Source: Polaribacter porphyrae
Lineage (GTDB): Bacteria > Bacteroidota > Bacteroidia > Flavobacteriales > Flavobacteriaceae
Length of the DNA stretch: 64,000 bases
Assembly (NCBI RefSeq): GCF_002954685.1
Contig: NZ_MSCN01000001.1
Coordinates: forward strand, 3,464,400 to 3,528,399
Direction: 5' to 3'
Shown here: positions 17,653 through 25,158 of the stretch, piece after piece
Numbering within the stretch: the first letter of the stretch is position 1
How the letters are laid out: the number at the start of each line of letters is the position of its first letter
Position numbers and translations under genes: made by a program
Notes under the pieces: model-generated
Database searches by the model: none
Told to the model about the DNA's origin: nothing
The model's input: the letters and a program-made list of their open reading frames with translations, nothing else

Positions 17653-18681
17653 CTAGTTCATTAATACGTTTTTGTATTTGTTCAATTCTTTTAAAGCGAT
17701 TCCAGTTCCGCGAACAACAGCTCTTAAAGGATCTTCAGTAACATAAACAGGTAAATCTGTTTTACGAGATAAACGTTTGTCTAGACCTCTTAACATAGAA
17801 CCACCACCTGCTAAATAAATTCCTGTATTGTAAATGTCTGCGGCTAATTCTGGTGGCGTTTTAGATAACGTTTCCATAACAGCATCTTCAATTCTTAAAA
17901 TTGATTTGTCTAATGCTTTTGCAATTTCTCTATAAGACACTTGAACTTGTTTGGGTTTACCACTTAACAAATCTCTACCTTGTACTAACATTTCTTCAGG
18001 AGCGTCATCTAAATCTTCGGTAGCAGCACCAATAGTAATCTTTATTTTTTCTGCGGTAGTTTCACCAACATGTAAGTTGTGTTGTGTACGCATGTAATAC
18101 ATAATATCACTAGTAAATAAATCACCAGCCACTTTTACAGATTGATCACAAACAATACCACCAAGAGCAATTACAGCAATTTCGGTTGTACCTCCACCTA
18201 TATCGATAATCATATTACCTTTTGGCTCCATAATATCAATACCAACACCAATTGCAGCAGCCATTGGTTCGTAAATTAGATATATTTCTTTGGCATTCAT
18301 ATGTTTTGCAGAATCACGAACAGCTCGCTTTTCAACTTCTGTAATTCCTGATGGAATACAAATAACCATTCTTAATGCTGGTGGAAATAATTTCTTTTTA
18401 ATCGATGGAATTTTCTTTACAAACTCCTTAATCATCTCTTCTGATGCTTGAAAATCTGCAATAACTCCATCTTTTAAAGGACGAATTGTTTTAATATTTT
18501 CATGCGTTTTTCCTTGCATTAAATTGGCTTCTTGACCAATGGCAATGATTTTACCAGTAATTCTATTTCTGGCAACAATAGATGGGCTATCTATAACCAC
18601 TTTTCCATTGTGAATTATTAACGTATTTGCGGTTCCTAAATCAATCGCAATATCTTCCGTCATAAAATCAAAAAAACCCAT
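17653..18681 (-). CDS. mreB: Actin-like cell-shape protein MreB
   Basis: Bacterial actin that forms membrane-bound filaments steering side-wall synthesis. The ATP-binding core is intact: phosphate-1 DIAIDLGTANTLI near 10-22, GEPMAAAIGVG-like segment (YEPMAAAIGVGIDI), phosphate-2 IDIGGGTTEIAVIA near 159-172 and adenosine motif YLAGGGSMLRGLDKRL near 288-303. The N-terminal MGFFDFM is a membrane-binding amphipathic start. The 342-residue length is standard. It is the first gene of the five-gene cell-shape operon, with a -7 element about 40 bp upstream. Confidence 0.97.
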   Translation of the reverse strand: MGFFDFMTEDIAIDLGTANTLIIHNGKVVIDSPSIVARNRITGKIIAIGQEANLMQGKTHENIKTIRPLKDGVIADFQASEEMIKEFVKKIPSIKKKLFPPALRMVICIPSGITEVEKRAVRDSAKHMNAKEIYLIYEPMAAAIGVGIDIMEPKGNMIIDIGGGTTEIAVIALGGIVCDQSVKVAGDLFTSDIMYYMRTQHNLHVGETTAEKIKITIGAATEDLDDAPEEMLVQGRDLLSGKPKQVQVSYREIAKALDKSILRIEDAVMETLSKTPPELAADIYNTGIYLAGGGSMLRGLDKRLSRKTDLPVYVTEDPLRAVVRGTGIALKELNKYKNVLMN

Positions 18682-18717
18682 AAAATATCTTTCTTGTATT
18701 TGAAGTGTAAAGTATTA

Positions 18718-18725
18718 CAAAGTTA
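18718..18725 (-). promoter_or_regulatory. Predicted -7 element of the mreB operon
   Basis: The minus strand reads TAACTTTG, a perfect TAnnTTTG match 37 bp upstream of the mreB ATG. The -33 region has T-rich sequence but no TTG at the right spacing. Confidence 0.5.
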
Positions 18726-18757
18726 ATAAAATAAATCTTGTAAAACCGTTAATTTTA

Positions 18758-20284
18758 TTAATGTTTAAAATGTCTTGTACCAGTCATAACCATTGATAAA
18801 TTATTGGCATTACAATAATCAATACTCAAATGGTCTTTTATAGAACCTCCTGGTTGAATTACACTTTTAATTCCAACTTTATCTGCAATTTCTACACAGT
18901 CTGGAAATGGAAAAAATGCATCGCTAGCCATTACAGCTCCATTTAAATCAAAACCAAAACTAGTTGCTTTTTCAATAGCTTGTCTTAAAGCATCAACTCT
19001 ACTTGTTTGTCCTGTACCACTTGCTAATAATTGATTGTTTTTTGTAAATACAATGGTATTCGATTTTGTATGCTTACAAATTTTTGATGCGAATAATAAA
19101 TCACTAATTTCGCTTTCTGATGGTTTAGTATCAGTAACGTATTTTAAATCATCAATAGTATCCGTTTTTGCATCTTTATCTTGCACTAACAAACCATTTA
19201 AAGCGGTTCTTACATTTTGATTTGGCAATTCAGTAATTTTCTGAATTAACAATACTCTATTTTTCTTTCCTTTTAAAATTGATAAAGCTTCCTCTGTGTA
19301 ACTTGGCGCAATCACAACTTCACAAAATAATTTATGAATTTCTGTTGCAGTTTCAGTATCAATTGCTGTGTTGGCAATTAAAACTCCACCAAAAGCAGAA
19401 ACAGGATCTCCAGCTAAAGCATCTATATAAGCTTGCTTTATAGTAGCTCTTTGTGCAAAACCACAAGCATTATTATGTTTTAAAACAGCAAATGTTGGGT
19501 CTTCTCCAATAAATTCGTTCATTAAATTTACAGCAGCATCAACATCTAATAAATTATTGTAGCTTAATTCTTTACCATGTAATTTGTCGAACATTGCCTC
19601 TAAATTACCAAAGAAATATCCTTTTTGATGCGGGTTTTCTCCATAACGTAAAACTTTAGAAGTTTGCTCGCTAGCTTTAAAAACTACTTCCTCTTCATTA
19701 AAATAGTTGAAGATGGCAGTATCGTAATGAGAAGAAACATTAAAAGATTTTGCAGCAAATTTCTTTCTTTGTTCTAGAGAAGTTTCTCCATTATTTTCTG
19801 ATAAAATTTCTAAAAAGGCATCATATTGTTCCATAGAAGAAACTGTAAATGTGTCTTTAAAGTTTTTTGCTGATGCTCTAATTAAAGAAATACCACCAAT
19901 GTCAATTTTCTCGACAATATCTTGTTCTGATGCACCAGAAGCAACTGTTTTTTCAAATGGATATAAATCTACAATTACTAAATCTATTTGTGGAATTTCA
20001 TATTCTAGCATTTCTGCAACATCTCCTTTATGATCTTGTCTGTTTAAAATACCACCAAAAACTTTAGGATGTAATGTTTTAACTCGTCCTCCTAAAATTG
20101 ATGGATAAGAGGTTACATCTTCTACAGGAACAACGTTTATTCCTAATTCTTTGATGAATTTTTCTGTTCCTCCTGTTGAATAAATAGTTACATTAAGTTC
20201 GTCTAATTTCTTTACAATTGGTGCTAAACCATCTTTGTGAAATACAGAAATTAAGGCTGATTTAATAGTTTTTGAAGTGCTCAT
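18758..20284 (-). CDS. purH: Bifunctional AICAR formyltransferase / IMP cyclohydrolase
   Basis: Catalyses the last two steps of de novo IMP synthesis: formylation of AICAR using 10-formyl-tetrahydrofolate, then ring closure. The start is taken at 20284 (MSTSKTIKSALISVFHK), because the upstream 12-codon extension would place the start inside the predicted promoter leader. The N-terminal cyclohydrolase domain has IYSTGGTEKFIKELG and GGRVKTLHPKVFGGIL. The C-terminal transformylase domain has RYGENPHQKGYF, LKHNNACGFA and SDAFFPFPDCVE, then IQPGGSIKDHLSIDYCN. The length of 508 is standard. It is a monocistronic gene between mreB and an accessory nuclease-like gene. Confidence 0.97.
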   Translation of the reverse strand: MSTSKTIKSALISVFHKDGLAPIVKKLDELNVTIYSTGGTEKFIKELGINVVPVEDVTSYPSILGGRVKTLHPKVFGGILNRQDHKGDVAEMLEYEIPQIDLVIVDLYPFEKTVASGASEQDIVEKIDIGGISLIRASAKNFKDTFTVSSMEQYDAFLEILSENNGETSLEQRKKFAAKSFNVSSHYDTAIFNYFNEEEVVFKASEQTSKVLRYGENPHQKGYFFGNLEAMFDKLHGKELSYNNLLDVDAAVNLMNEFIGEDPTFAVLKHNNACGFAQRATIKQAYIDALAGDPVSAFGGVLIANTAIDTETATEIHKLFCEVVIAPSYTEEALSILKGKKNRVLLIQKITELPNQNVRTALNGLLVQDKDAKTDTIDDLKYVTDTKPSESEISDLLFASKICKHTKSNTIVFTKNNQLLASGTGQTSRVDALRQAIEKATSFGFDLNGAVMASDAFFPFPDCVEIADKVGIKSVIQPGGSIKDHLSIDYCNANNLSMVMTGTRHFKH

Positions 20285-20307
20285 TTTGTGTTGTGTTGTT
20301 AAGCACG

Positions 20308-20338
20308 CAAATCTAAACAATCAAAGAGGAAAAGACAA
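20308..20338 (-). promoter_or_regulatory. Predicted purH promoter
   Basis: Minus-strand TTG (20336-20338), a 20-nt spacer and TAGATTTG (20308-20315) fit the consensus perfectly. Initiation near 20303 gives a leader of about 20 nt to the chosen ATG and excludes the longer ORF start at 20320. Confidence 0.75.
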
Positions 20339-20370
20339 TAAAAAGATAGTAACAAAATTGGAGAGTAATT

Positions 20371-20394
20371 AACAAAACATTTGTTTTGTTTTTT
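20371..20394 (-). terminator. Possible terminator after the PD-(D/E)XK gene
   Basis: AACAAAAC and GTTTTGTT form an 8-bp AT-rich stem just past the stop at 20404. The strong T run is on the plus strand, where no gene would use it. On the minus strand only TTAATT follows, so function is uncertain. Confidence 0.4.
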
Positions 20395-20403
20395 GCCACA
20401 AAT

Positions 20404-21561
20404 TCACCCATTAATATTAATTATCAATTCATTAATTATCGATGAGATTATCTTATCTCTATAAACTGTATCTATCAATTTGAATGTTTCTATATTCTTA
20501 AAATTTGATAAAAAAATGCTTCTTGATTCTTCAAATTTAAAATATCCCCACTTTTTACCTTCAATTTCTGAATTGTATCCCCAAGAAAAACCTTTTTGAT
20601 CATTTGAAACATAATAAATTCTAGATTTGATTGAAAAAGTTATATATATTAATTTCCTATAACTTCTATGGGTTACTTTTGTAATTAGAGCATTTGTTGG
20701 ACATACACTTTTCACATTGAATTTAGTATCAATTTTTAATTTTAATTCATGCCAAAATTCGTAAACTGTGTGCCATTTTACGTGTTTAAATTCTGTTTCA
20801 AAAACAGTATTTTTTCGTTCTTTAGTATTAAGATAAAAGTTGAATGAAGTGTTTATATTTTTTTCAATTAATTTCTTTAAGTCATTAGCTAATTTATAAT
20901 CATTTGTTATCTCAACTAATAGTGCTTTATATTGATTTATTGTATCTGATAGATAAGATTTTTTTAAATCAATTAAACAATTATTTAACCAATCTTGAAT
21001 AAATTTAATATAATCTATGAGAATTACATTAAGTTTTTCTTTCCTAAAAGAATTTAATAGCGTAGGTTCTTTTGCGTCGAGAGTTAAATAGATTAGATAA
21101 ATTTCTAAATTTTTATCTTTATTAAAATACTCTTCTATTTTTGTTTTATAGCCAAATAACTGTGGAATTTGATTTCCTTCATTATCAATTTTGTTACTGT
21201 CTTTTGCAAAAAATTTATTTTCTATGATAATTACTTGATTCTCAATTTCAATATAAATATCAATATCTTTCCATTCTGATTTTTTTAATTCGTTTGGTTT
21301 TACTGTTATTTTTTTTGAGAGATCAAAATCTATATTTTTATTTCTTTCTTTTAATAAATCTAAAAATTTTTCAAGAAAAAAAACTCCTTTTCCATGGTTG
21401 GAACTTGGTGCTAATAAATTTGAAATAAACCTAGAATGTAATCTTCTTTCATCTGTTGGTTTATGTAGAACTTTAAAAATATTGAACTTTTCAACAGAAT
21501 TATAATTATATGTATCTGCTAAATCATCTAACTTCTTAATAAATTTATCTTTTTCATTCAT
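20404..21561 (-). CDS. PD-(D/E)XK nuclease-superfamily protein
   Basis: Likely member of the PDDEXK_4-type family of nuclease-fold proteins; the biological role is unknown. An N-terminal ERRLHSRFISNLLAPSSNHGKGVFFLEKFL block (about 38-67) is typical of that family. The catalytic core follows: D101 in DIDIYIEIENQ, then IIIENK with E114 and K116, giving D-x12-E-x-K, and a helix with Q (IPQLFGYKTKIEEYF). The C-terminal third (about 240-385) is not recognised and is rich in aromatic and basic residues (KRKNTVFE, SFSIKSRIYYV). It is one gene inserted between purH and the fRMsr gene, looks more AT-rich than its neighbours, and has no methyltransferase or other defence partner nearby. A defence or DNA-repair role is possible but unsupported. 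Confidence 0.75.
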   Translation of the reverse strand: MNEKDKFIKKLDDLADTYNYNSVEKFNIFKVLHKPTDERRLHSRFISNLLAPSSNHGKGVFFLEKFLDLLKERNKNIDFDLSKKITVKPNELKKSEWKDIDIYIEIENQVIIIENKFFAKDSNKIDNEGNQIPQLFGYKTKIEEYFNKDKNLEIYLIYLTLDAKEPTLLNSFRKEKLNVILIDYIKFIQDWLNNCLIDLKKSYLSDTINQYKALLVEITNDYKLANDLKKLIEKNINTSFNFYLNTKERKNTVFETEFKHVKWHTVYEFWHELKLKIDTKFNVKSVCPTNALITKVTHRSYRKLIYITFSIKSRIYYVSNDQKGFSWGYNSEIEGKKWGYFKFEESRSIFLSNFKNIETFKLIDTVYRDKIISSIINELIINING

Positions 21562-21585
21562 AAATTTATAATTTGTGTTATAAAC

Positions 21586-22038
21586 CTACAAAATCCCAGC
21601 AACTTTTTTACAAACATACTCTAATAAAATAGTATCATTATCTGTAAACGTATTTGCAGTGTGAGAATCAATATCAATTTGACCAATATTTTCGCCATTC
21701 ACAAAAATCGGAATTACAATTTCAGATTTTACTTTCCAGCCACAAGAAATGTAATTGTCTTGTTCTGAAACATCTTGAACTACAAAGTTTTCGTTACTTA
21801 CTGCAACTTGTCCACAAATACCTTTTCCAAAAGGGATAATTGTATGTTCAGTTTCTTCTCCTGTATATTGTGCTAATTTTAGTTCTTCTTTATTTCCGTT
21901 TTTAAAGTAAAAACCAACCCAATCATAATATGAAATTTTACTTTCTAGAAAATCGCAAATAGTTTGTAGTTTTTCTTCTTTAGTGCTTTTTGATGCTATA
22001 ATTGTACTAATTTCTTGTTGTAAAAAAGAGATATTCAT
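21586..22038 (-). CDS. GAF-domain protein, free methionine-R-sulfoxide reductase-like
   Basis: A single GAF domain of about 150 residues resembling fRMsr, which reduces free methionine-(R)-sulfoxide. The signature IPFGKGICGQVA, then NYISCGWKVKSEIVIPIFV and GQIDIDSHTANTFTDNDTILLE, is family-like. Two of the three usual cysteines are kept (in GKGIC and YISC); the cysteine expected about ten residues before GKGIC is replaced by Ile. The ATG at 22038 is preferred to one 11 codons upstream, giving the normal N-terminus. It is 24 nt upstream of the nuclease-like gene and probably cotranscribed with it. Confidence 0.82.
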   Translation of the reverse strand: MNISFLQQEISTIIASKSTKEEKLQTICDFLESKISYYDWVGFYFKNGNKEELKLAQYTGEETEHTIIPFGKGICGQVAVSNENFVVQDVSEQDNYISCGWKVKSEIVIPIFVNGENIGQIDIDSHTANTFTDNDTILLEYVCKKVAGIL

Positions 22039-22068
22039 TTGTTTATAAATTGATTTGTTTATGAGATG

Positions 22069-22076
22069 CAAAACTA
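22069..22076 (-). promoter_or_regulatory. Predicted -7 element of the GAF/fRMsr gene
   Basis: The minus strand reads TAGTTTTG, a perfect -7 match 30 bp before the chosen start at 22038. Initiation would fall at or just before the longer ORF start at 22071, supporting the shorter protein. Confidence 0.5.
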
Positions 22077-22159
22077 AATTAAAATTCTAGTGTAGAATAG
22101 GGATTTATTTTGATGCTTTGTTGATTGATATCAAAATAACTTACAAGAATGATCAAAAA

Positions 22160-24559
22160 TTAATTTTTGATAAACTTACTATGAAACACTATTTTTTCTT
22201 TGGTAAAAACTTTGACAAAATACATTCCATTATTTAGTTTAGATACATTTATTTGATTTTCTTCTTTTGAATTTGTTATCAGTAGTTTTCCATTTATATC
22301 ATAAATTTCAACTTTATGTATAGGCTGTTTTGTTTTGATATACAGAAAATTATCAGTTGGATTTGGGTAAATTGAATTTTGACTAGCATTTAAATTATCT
22401 ATATTTAAGGTTGGACTATTAAAATTCACAGAGCGTAAAATTGTAAAATCTCCTCCATTTGTAATTGAGTTTTTTCTACTAGGTCCTACAAAACCAGTTT
22501 GCTCTAGAGTAAGTTTTATAATATTACCAACATAGTTTGATAAATCTAAAGTTAAATCAGTGTAAGGGTCAAATCTTGATGTTTCAGGATTATAACTGTT
22601 TCCAATTTGCTCTCCATTTACCTTAACTCGGAACCAAGAGGTTTTAGGATTAGTGTAGCGATGTTGTTTAAACGTAATGGTGGCATTCAAATCAACTAAA
22701 TTTGTAGCATTAATCAAAAAATAAACGCTACTTATAAAGTTTTTATTTGCATTCCATGCTTCATCTTCTGTTGGATCTAATCCTCCAGTCCAACCATATG
22801 TATTTCTAGACCATTTCTGGTCAAGATATAGTAGTTTATAAAAATCTTGATAAACCTTTGAGTATCTGTTATGGTTTATGGTAAAATCTGTATTCGTAAA
22901 TGCATCTGATCTTCTAAAATCATTTTCATAGGGTACCTCTAAAACATCTGGATCTGTTGATTTGTATAATTTTAGCCAAGGAGAGTTTGAGTTATCACAT
23001 TTAGAACGAATATAAATATTATAGGGTTTTGCTTTTTCTAAATTAGAGAAAGTATATGTTTTTGAATCAATAGCAGTACCAATATTATTAAATTCTTCAT
23101 CGTGTTTGGTGTGGGCAATTTCCCAATTAGTGGAGTCAGAATTCCAATTAACAGTAATGCTGTTTGTGGTTGTTGTAAAATTGATATTACTTGGAACAGA
23201 ACATGTGGCATTTCTTAAATTTATATCATCAATATAAGATTTGTGATTATAATTTCTTGCCAAATGCTCTAAAACTAATACTACTTTTTTTCCTACAAAG
23301 TCTGATAAATCAACAGATATTTTTCTTGTTGTTTCTTCAGAAATATCATCACTTTTATATTCAAATTCCTGTAATTGCCCATCAATATTTAATCTTAAGA
23401 AGGTAGAAAAGCGAAATTGTTTTAAACTAAATTCAAAAACTGGTTGGGTTGCATTTTGAGTCAAATCGAGAGTAAAATATACTCTACCAATAAAATTGTC
23501 ATTTGTCTTCCATAAATCATTATCATTATCCCACCAATTGTAAAATGAAAAATCGGTTGAACCATTTAAAATTAAACCTTTTGAAGAGCTATTTAAGCCA
23601 GATTCATCTGAAACTTTTATAAAAGCACCTTGACTTTCTTCAGCATAATAATTGTTTGTATCTGTTTCAAAATCTATGGAAGAAGGAATGGTTAACGCTA
23701 AAGGTTTTGTGTTAAAATAATATTTTTTATATGCAGTTGGTACAACATCGCAATTAGACTTATAATACAAAATATAGTTTTTCCCAGGGATTAAGTTGGA
23801 TAATGTGATGTCATTTTCAGTGGTTTCAAAATCTGTGGGTTCATCATCTTTTTCTAATGCAATTTTATATTGAAATCCATTGATTTCATTTGGGTTTTCT
23901 ATTGTAAAAGATGCTTGATTTTCATCAATTATATCTTCTTTTAAGGTAAAATTAATGGGACACCTCTCTAAATTACCAATAAACTGGGTGTGTGCAAAAG
24001 AGTTTTCATAAACACCTGTAGTCTTTCCATTATGTGTAAATGTCATTTTACTTCTTAAAGGCGGATTATTAAAATTTTCTTGGCCTCTATAACCAATTGT
24101 AGAACTGGTAGTAAAACCTTCATGGGTATCTTGTACTTCAAGCAATAAGTTTTGAGTTCCATTATAAACAAATGGTGTAGTAAATCGAATAATTGTGTAA
24201 TCACCATCTATAGATACACCAGCATTAAATACTTCAGTTAACGTCTGTGCATTTAAAAAAGATTCTCCTGTAGAAAATTCTTCTTTATCAGTATGCCCCA
24301 GTCTTACTATCCAATTTCCAGAATTTTCTGATTTTGACCTACGAAAAGCATTTCTAAAACGAATCTCATTTATTTCTCCTTTAAATTCTAAATCTTCTTT
24401 GTAATAAATAGTTTGCGAATGAGAAAATTGAGACCTAGGGCTTATAGGTTGAGAAGTGAAATCACCTGTGCTTCCAACTCTTTTTTCAGAAAAAGATTCT
24501 GTTTGTGCAAATGAAGTGTATGATGTAATTAATAAGAAAGTTAAGAAATACTTAAACAT
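22160..24559 (-). CDS. T9SS-secreted adhesin-like protein with sorting domain
   Basis: Predicted cell-surface or secreted protein exported by Sec then type IX secretion. The start at 24559 gives a clean signal peptide (MFKYFLTFLLITSYTSFAQ). Fibronectin type III-like segments occur near residues 195-285 and 460-535 (for example TFSNLEKAKPYNIYIRSKCD). Two jelly-roll, cleaved-adhesin-like segments follow FxxxTNNYYAEES and NDFRRSDAFTN. The last about 75 residues form a type A sorting domain: SIYPNPTDNFLYIKTKQ, then VEIYDINGKLL, then INVSKLNNGMYFVKVFT. No catalytic motif was found. It is divergent from the HYC_CC_PP gene, and its -7 element nearly touches that gene's. Confidence 0.88.
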   Translation of the reverse strand: MFKYFLTFLLITSYTSFAQTESFSEKRVGSTGDFTSQPISPRSQFSHSQTIYYKEDLEFKGEINEIRFRNAFRRSKSENSGNWIVRLGHTDKEEFSTGESFLNAQTLTEVFNAGVSIDGDYTIIRFTTPFVYNGTQNLLLEVQDTHEGFTTSSTIGYRGQENFNNPPLRSKMTFTHNGKTTGVYENSFAHTQFIGNLERCPINFTLKEDIIDENQASFTIENPNEINGFQYKIALEKDDEPTDFETTENDITLSNLIPGKNYILYYKSNCDVVPTAYKKYYFNTKPLALTIPSSIDFETDTNNYYAEESQGAFIKVSDESGLNSSSKGLILNGSTDFSFYNWWDNDNDLWKTNDNFIGRVYFTLDLTQNATQPVFEFSLKQFRFSTFLRLNIDGQLQEFEYKSDDISEETTRKISVDLSDFVGKKVVLVLEHLARNYNHKSYIDDINLRNATCSVPSNINFTTTTNSITVNWNSDSTNWEIAHTKHDEEFNNIGTAIDSKTYTFSNLEKAKPYNIYIRSKCDNSNSPWLKLYKSTDPDVLEVPYENDFRRSDAFTNTDFTINHNRYSKVYQDFYKLLYLDQKWSRNTYGWTGGLDPTEDEAWNANKNFISSVYFLINATNLVDLNATITFKQHRYTNPKTSWFRVKVNGEQIGNSYNPETSRFDPYTDLTLDLSNYVGNIIKLTLEQTGFVGPSRKNSITNGGDFTILRSVNFNSPTLNIDNLNASQNSIYPNPTDNFLYIKTKQPIHKVEIYDINGKLLITNSKEENQINVSKLNNGMYFVKVFTKEKIVFHSKFIKN

Positions 24560-24583
24560 AATTGATAATGAAAAATAATTATA

Positions 24584-24601
24584 CAAATTTATGTATTTTT
24601 G
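24584..24601. promoter_or_regulatory. Back-to-back -7 elements of divergent genes
   Basis: On the minus strand TAAATTTG (24584-24591) faces the T9SS client gene; on the plus strand TATTTTTG (24594-24601) faces the HYC_CC_PP gene. Both match TAnnTTTG but neither has a TTG at the usual spacing, so this is moderate evidence at best. Confidence 0.4.
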
Positions 24602-24610
24602 TATTTTAAA

Positions 24611-25015
24611 ATGAATAATATTTTCTTAAAAATATCAGCCATAATACTATCTGTATTAGTACTATTTTCCACATTTTCATTCAATGTAGACAAGCATTAT
24701 TGTGGCGATTTTTTAGTGGATATTTCATTTACTGGAGAAACTGAAGGTTGTGGAATGCAAATGGATGCTAAAGCACCAACCAAAAAGAAAAATTGTTGTA
24801 AAGATGAAACGCATCAATTTGAAGGTCAAGATGAATTACAACTGACTTCTTTTGAAGAAATTACTTTTGAAAACCAACAGCTTTTAATTGCATTTGCTTT
24901 TTCTTATCAAGATTTATTGCTAGATAAAAAAACAGAAAAAAGCTTTCAACGTGTTTATCCTCCACCCGAAATTCAACAGAATTACCAAGTCATTTATCAA
25001 TCTTTTTTAATCTGA
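24611..25015 (+). CDS. HYC_CC_PP family small secreted protein
   Basis: Small exported Bacteroidota protein named for its motifs. It has an N-terminal signal or membrane segment (FLKISAIILSVLVLFSTFSF), then DKHYCGDFLVD, a further single Cys (EGCGMQ), a KKKNCCKDE pair and a C-terminal VYPPPE. The ATG at 24611 is used, since an earlier in-frame ATG (24599) would start within the -7 element. Cysteine/histidine motifs and the neighbours (a TonB receptor and a heavy-metal domain protein) suggest metal, possibly copper, handling; this is inference from context. Confidence 0.8.
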   Translation: MNNIFLKISAIILSVLVLFSTFSFNVDKHYCGDFLVDISFTGETEGCGMQMDAKAPTKKKNCCKDETHQFEGQDELQLTSFEEITFENQQLLIAFAFSYQDLLLDKKTEKSFQRVYPPPEIQQNYQVIYQSFLI

Positions 25016-25034
25016 TTTTAAATTTAAAACAAGG

Positions 25035-25092
25035 TTATATTGTTTTTACAATATAAATCCTGTGAGATTGTCATTCCTGCGAAAACAGGAAT
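25035..25092. repeat. Two adjacent intergenic hairpins, second of repeat type
   Basis: TTATATTG/CAATATAA (25035-25042 with 25049-25056) makes an 8-bp stem with a six-base loop. Then ATTCCTG/CAGGAAT (25073-25079 with 25086-25092) flanks CGAAAA. The second resembles a CATTCCTGCGAA..CAGGAATC intergenic repeat I recall from flavobacterial genomes. Neither ends in a T run, so they are not terminators. Confidence 0.6.
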
Positions 25093-25158
25093 CTAACTCG
25101 AACAAATCATCTTTTTTGATGATAAGTAGTCTTGTTATAAATTTAAAATCAATACAAA

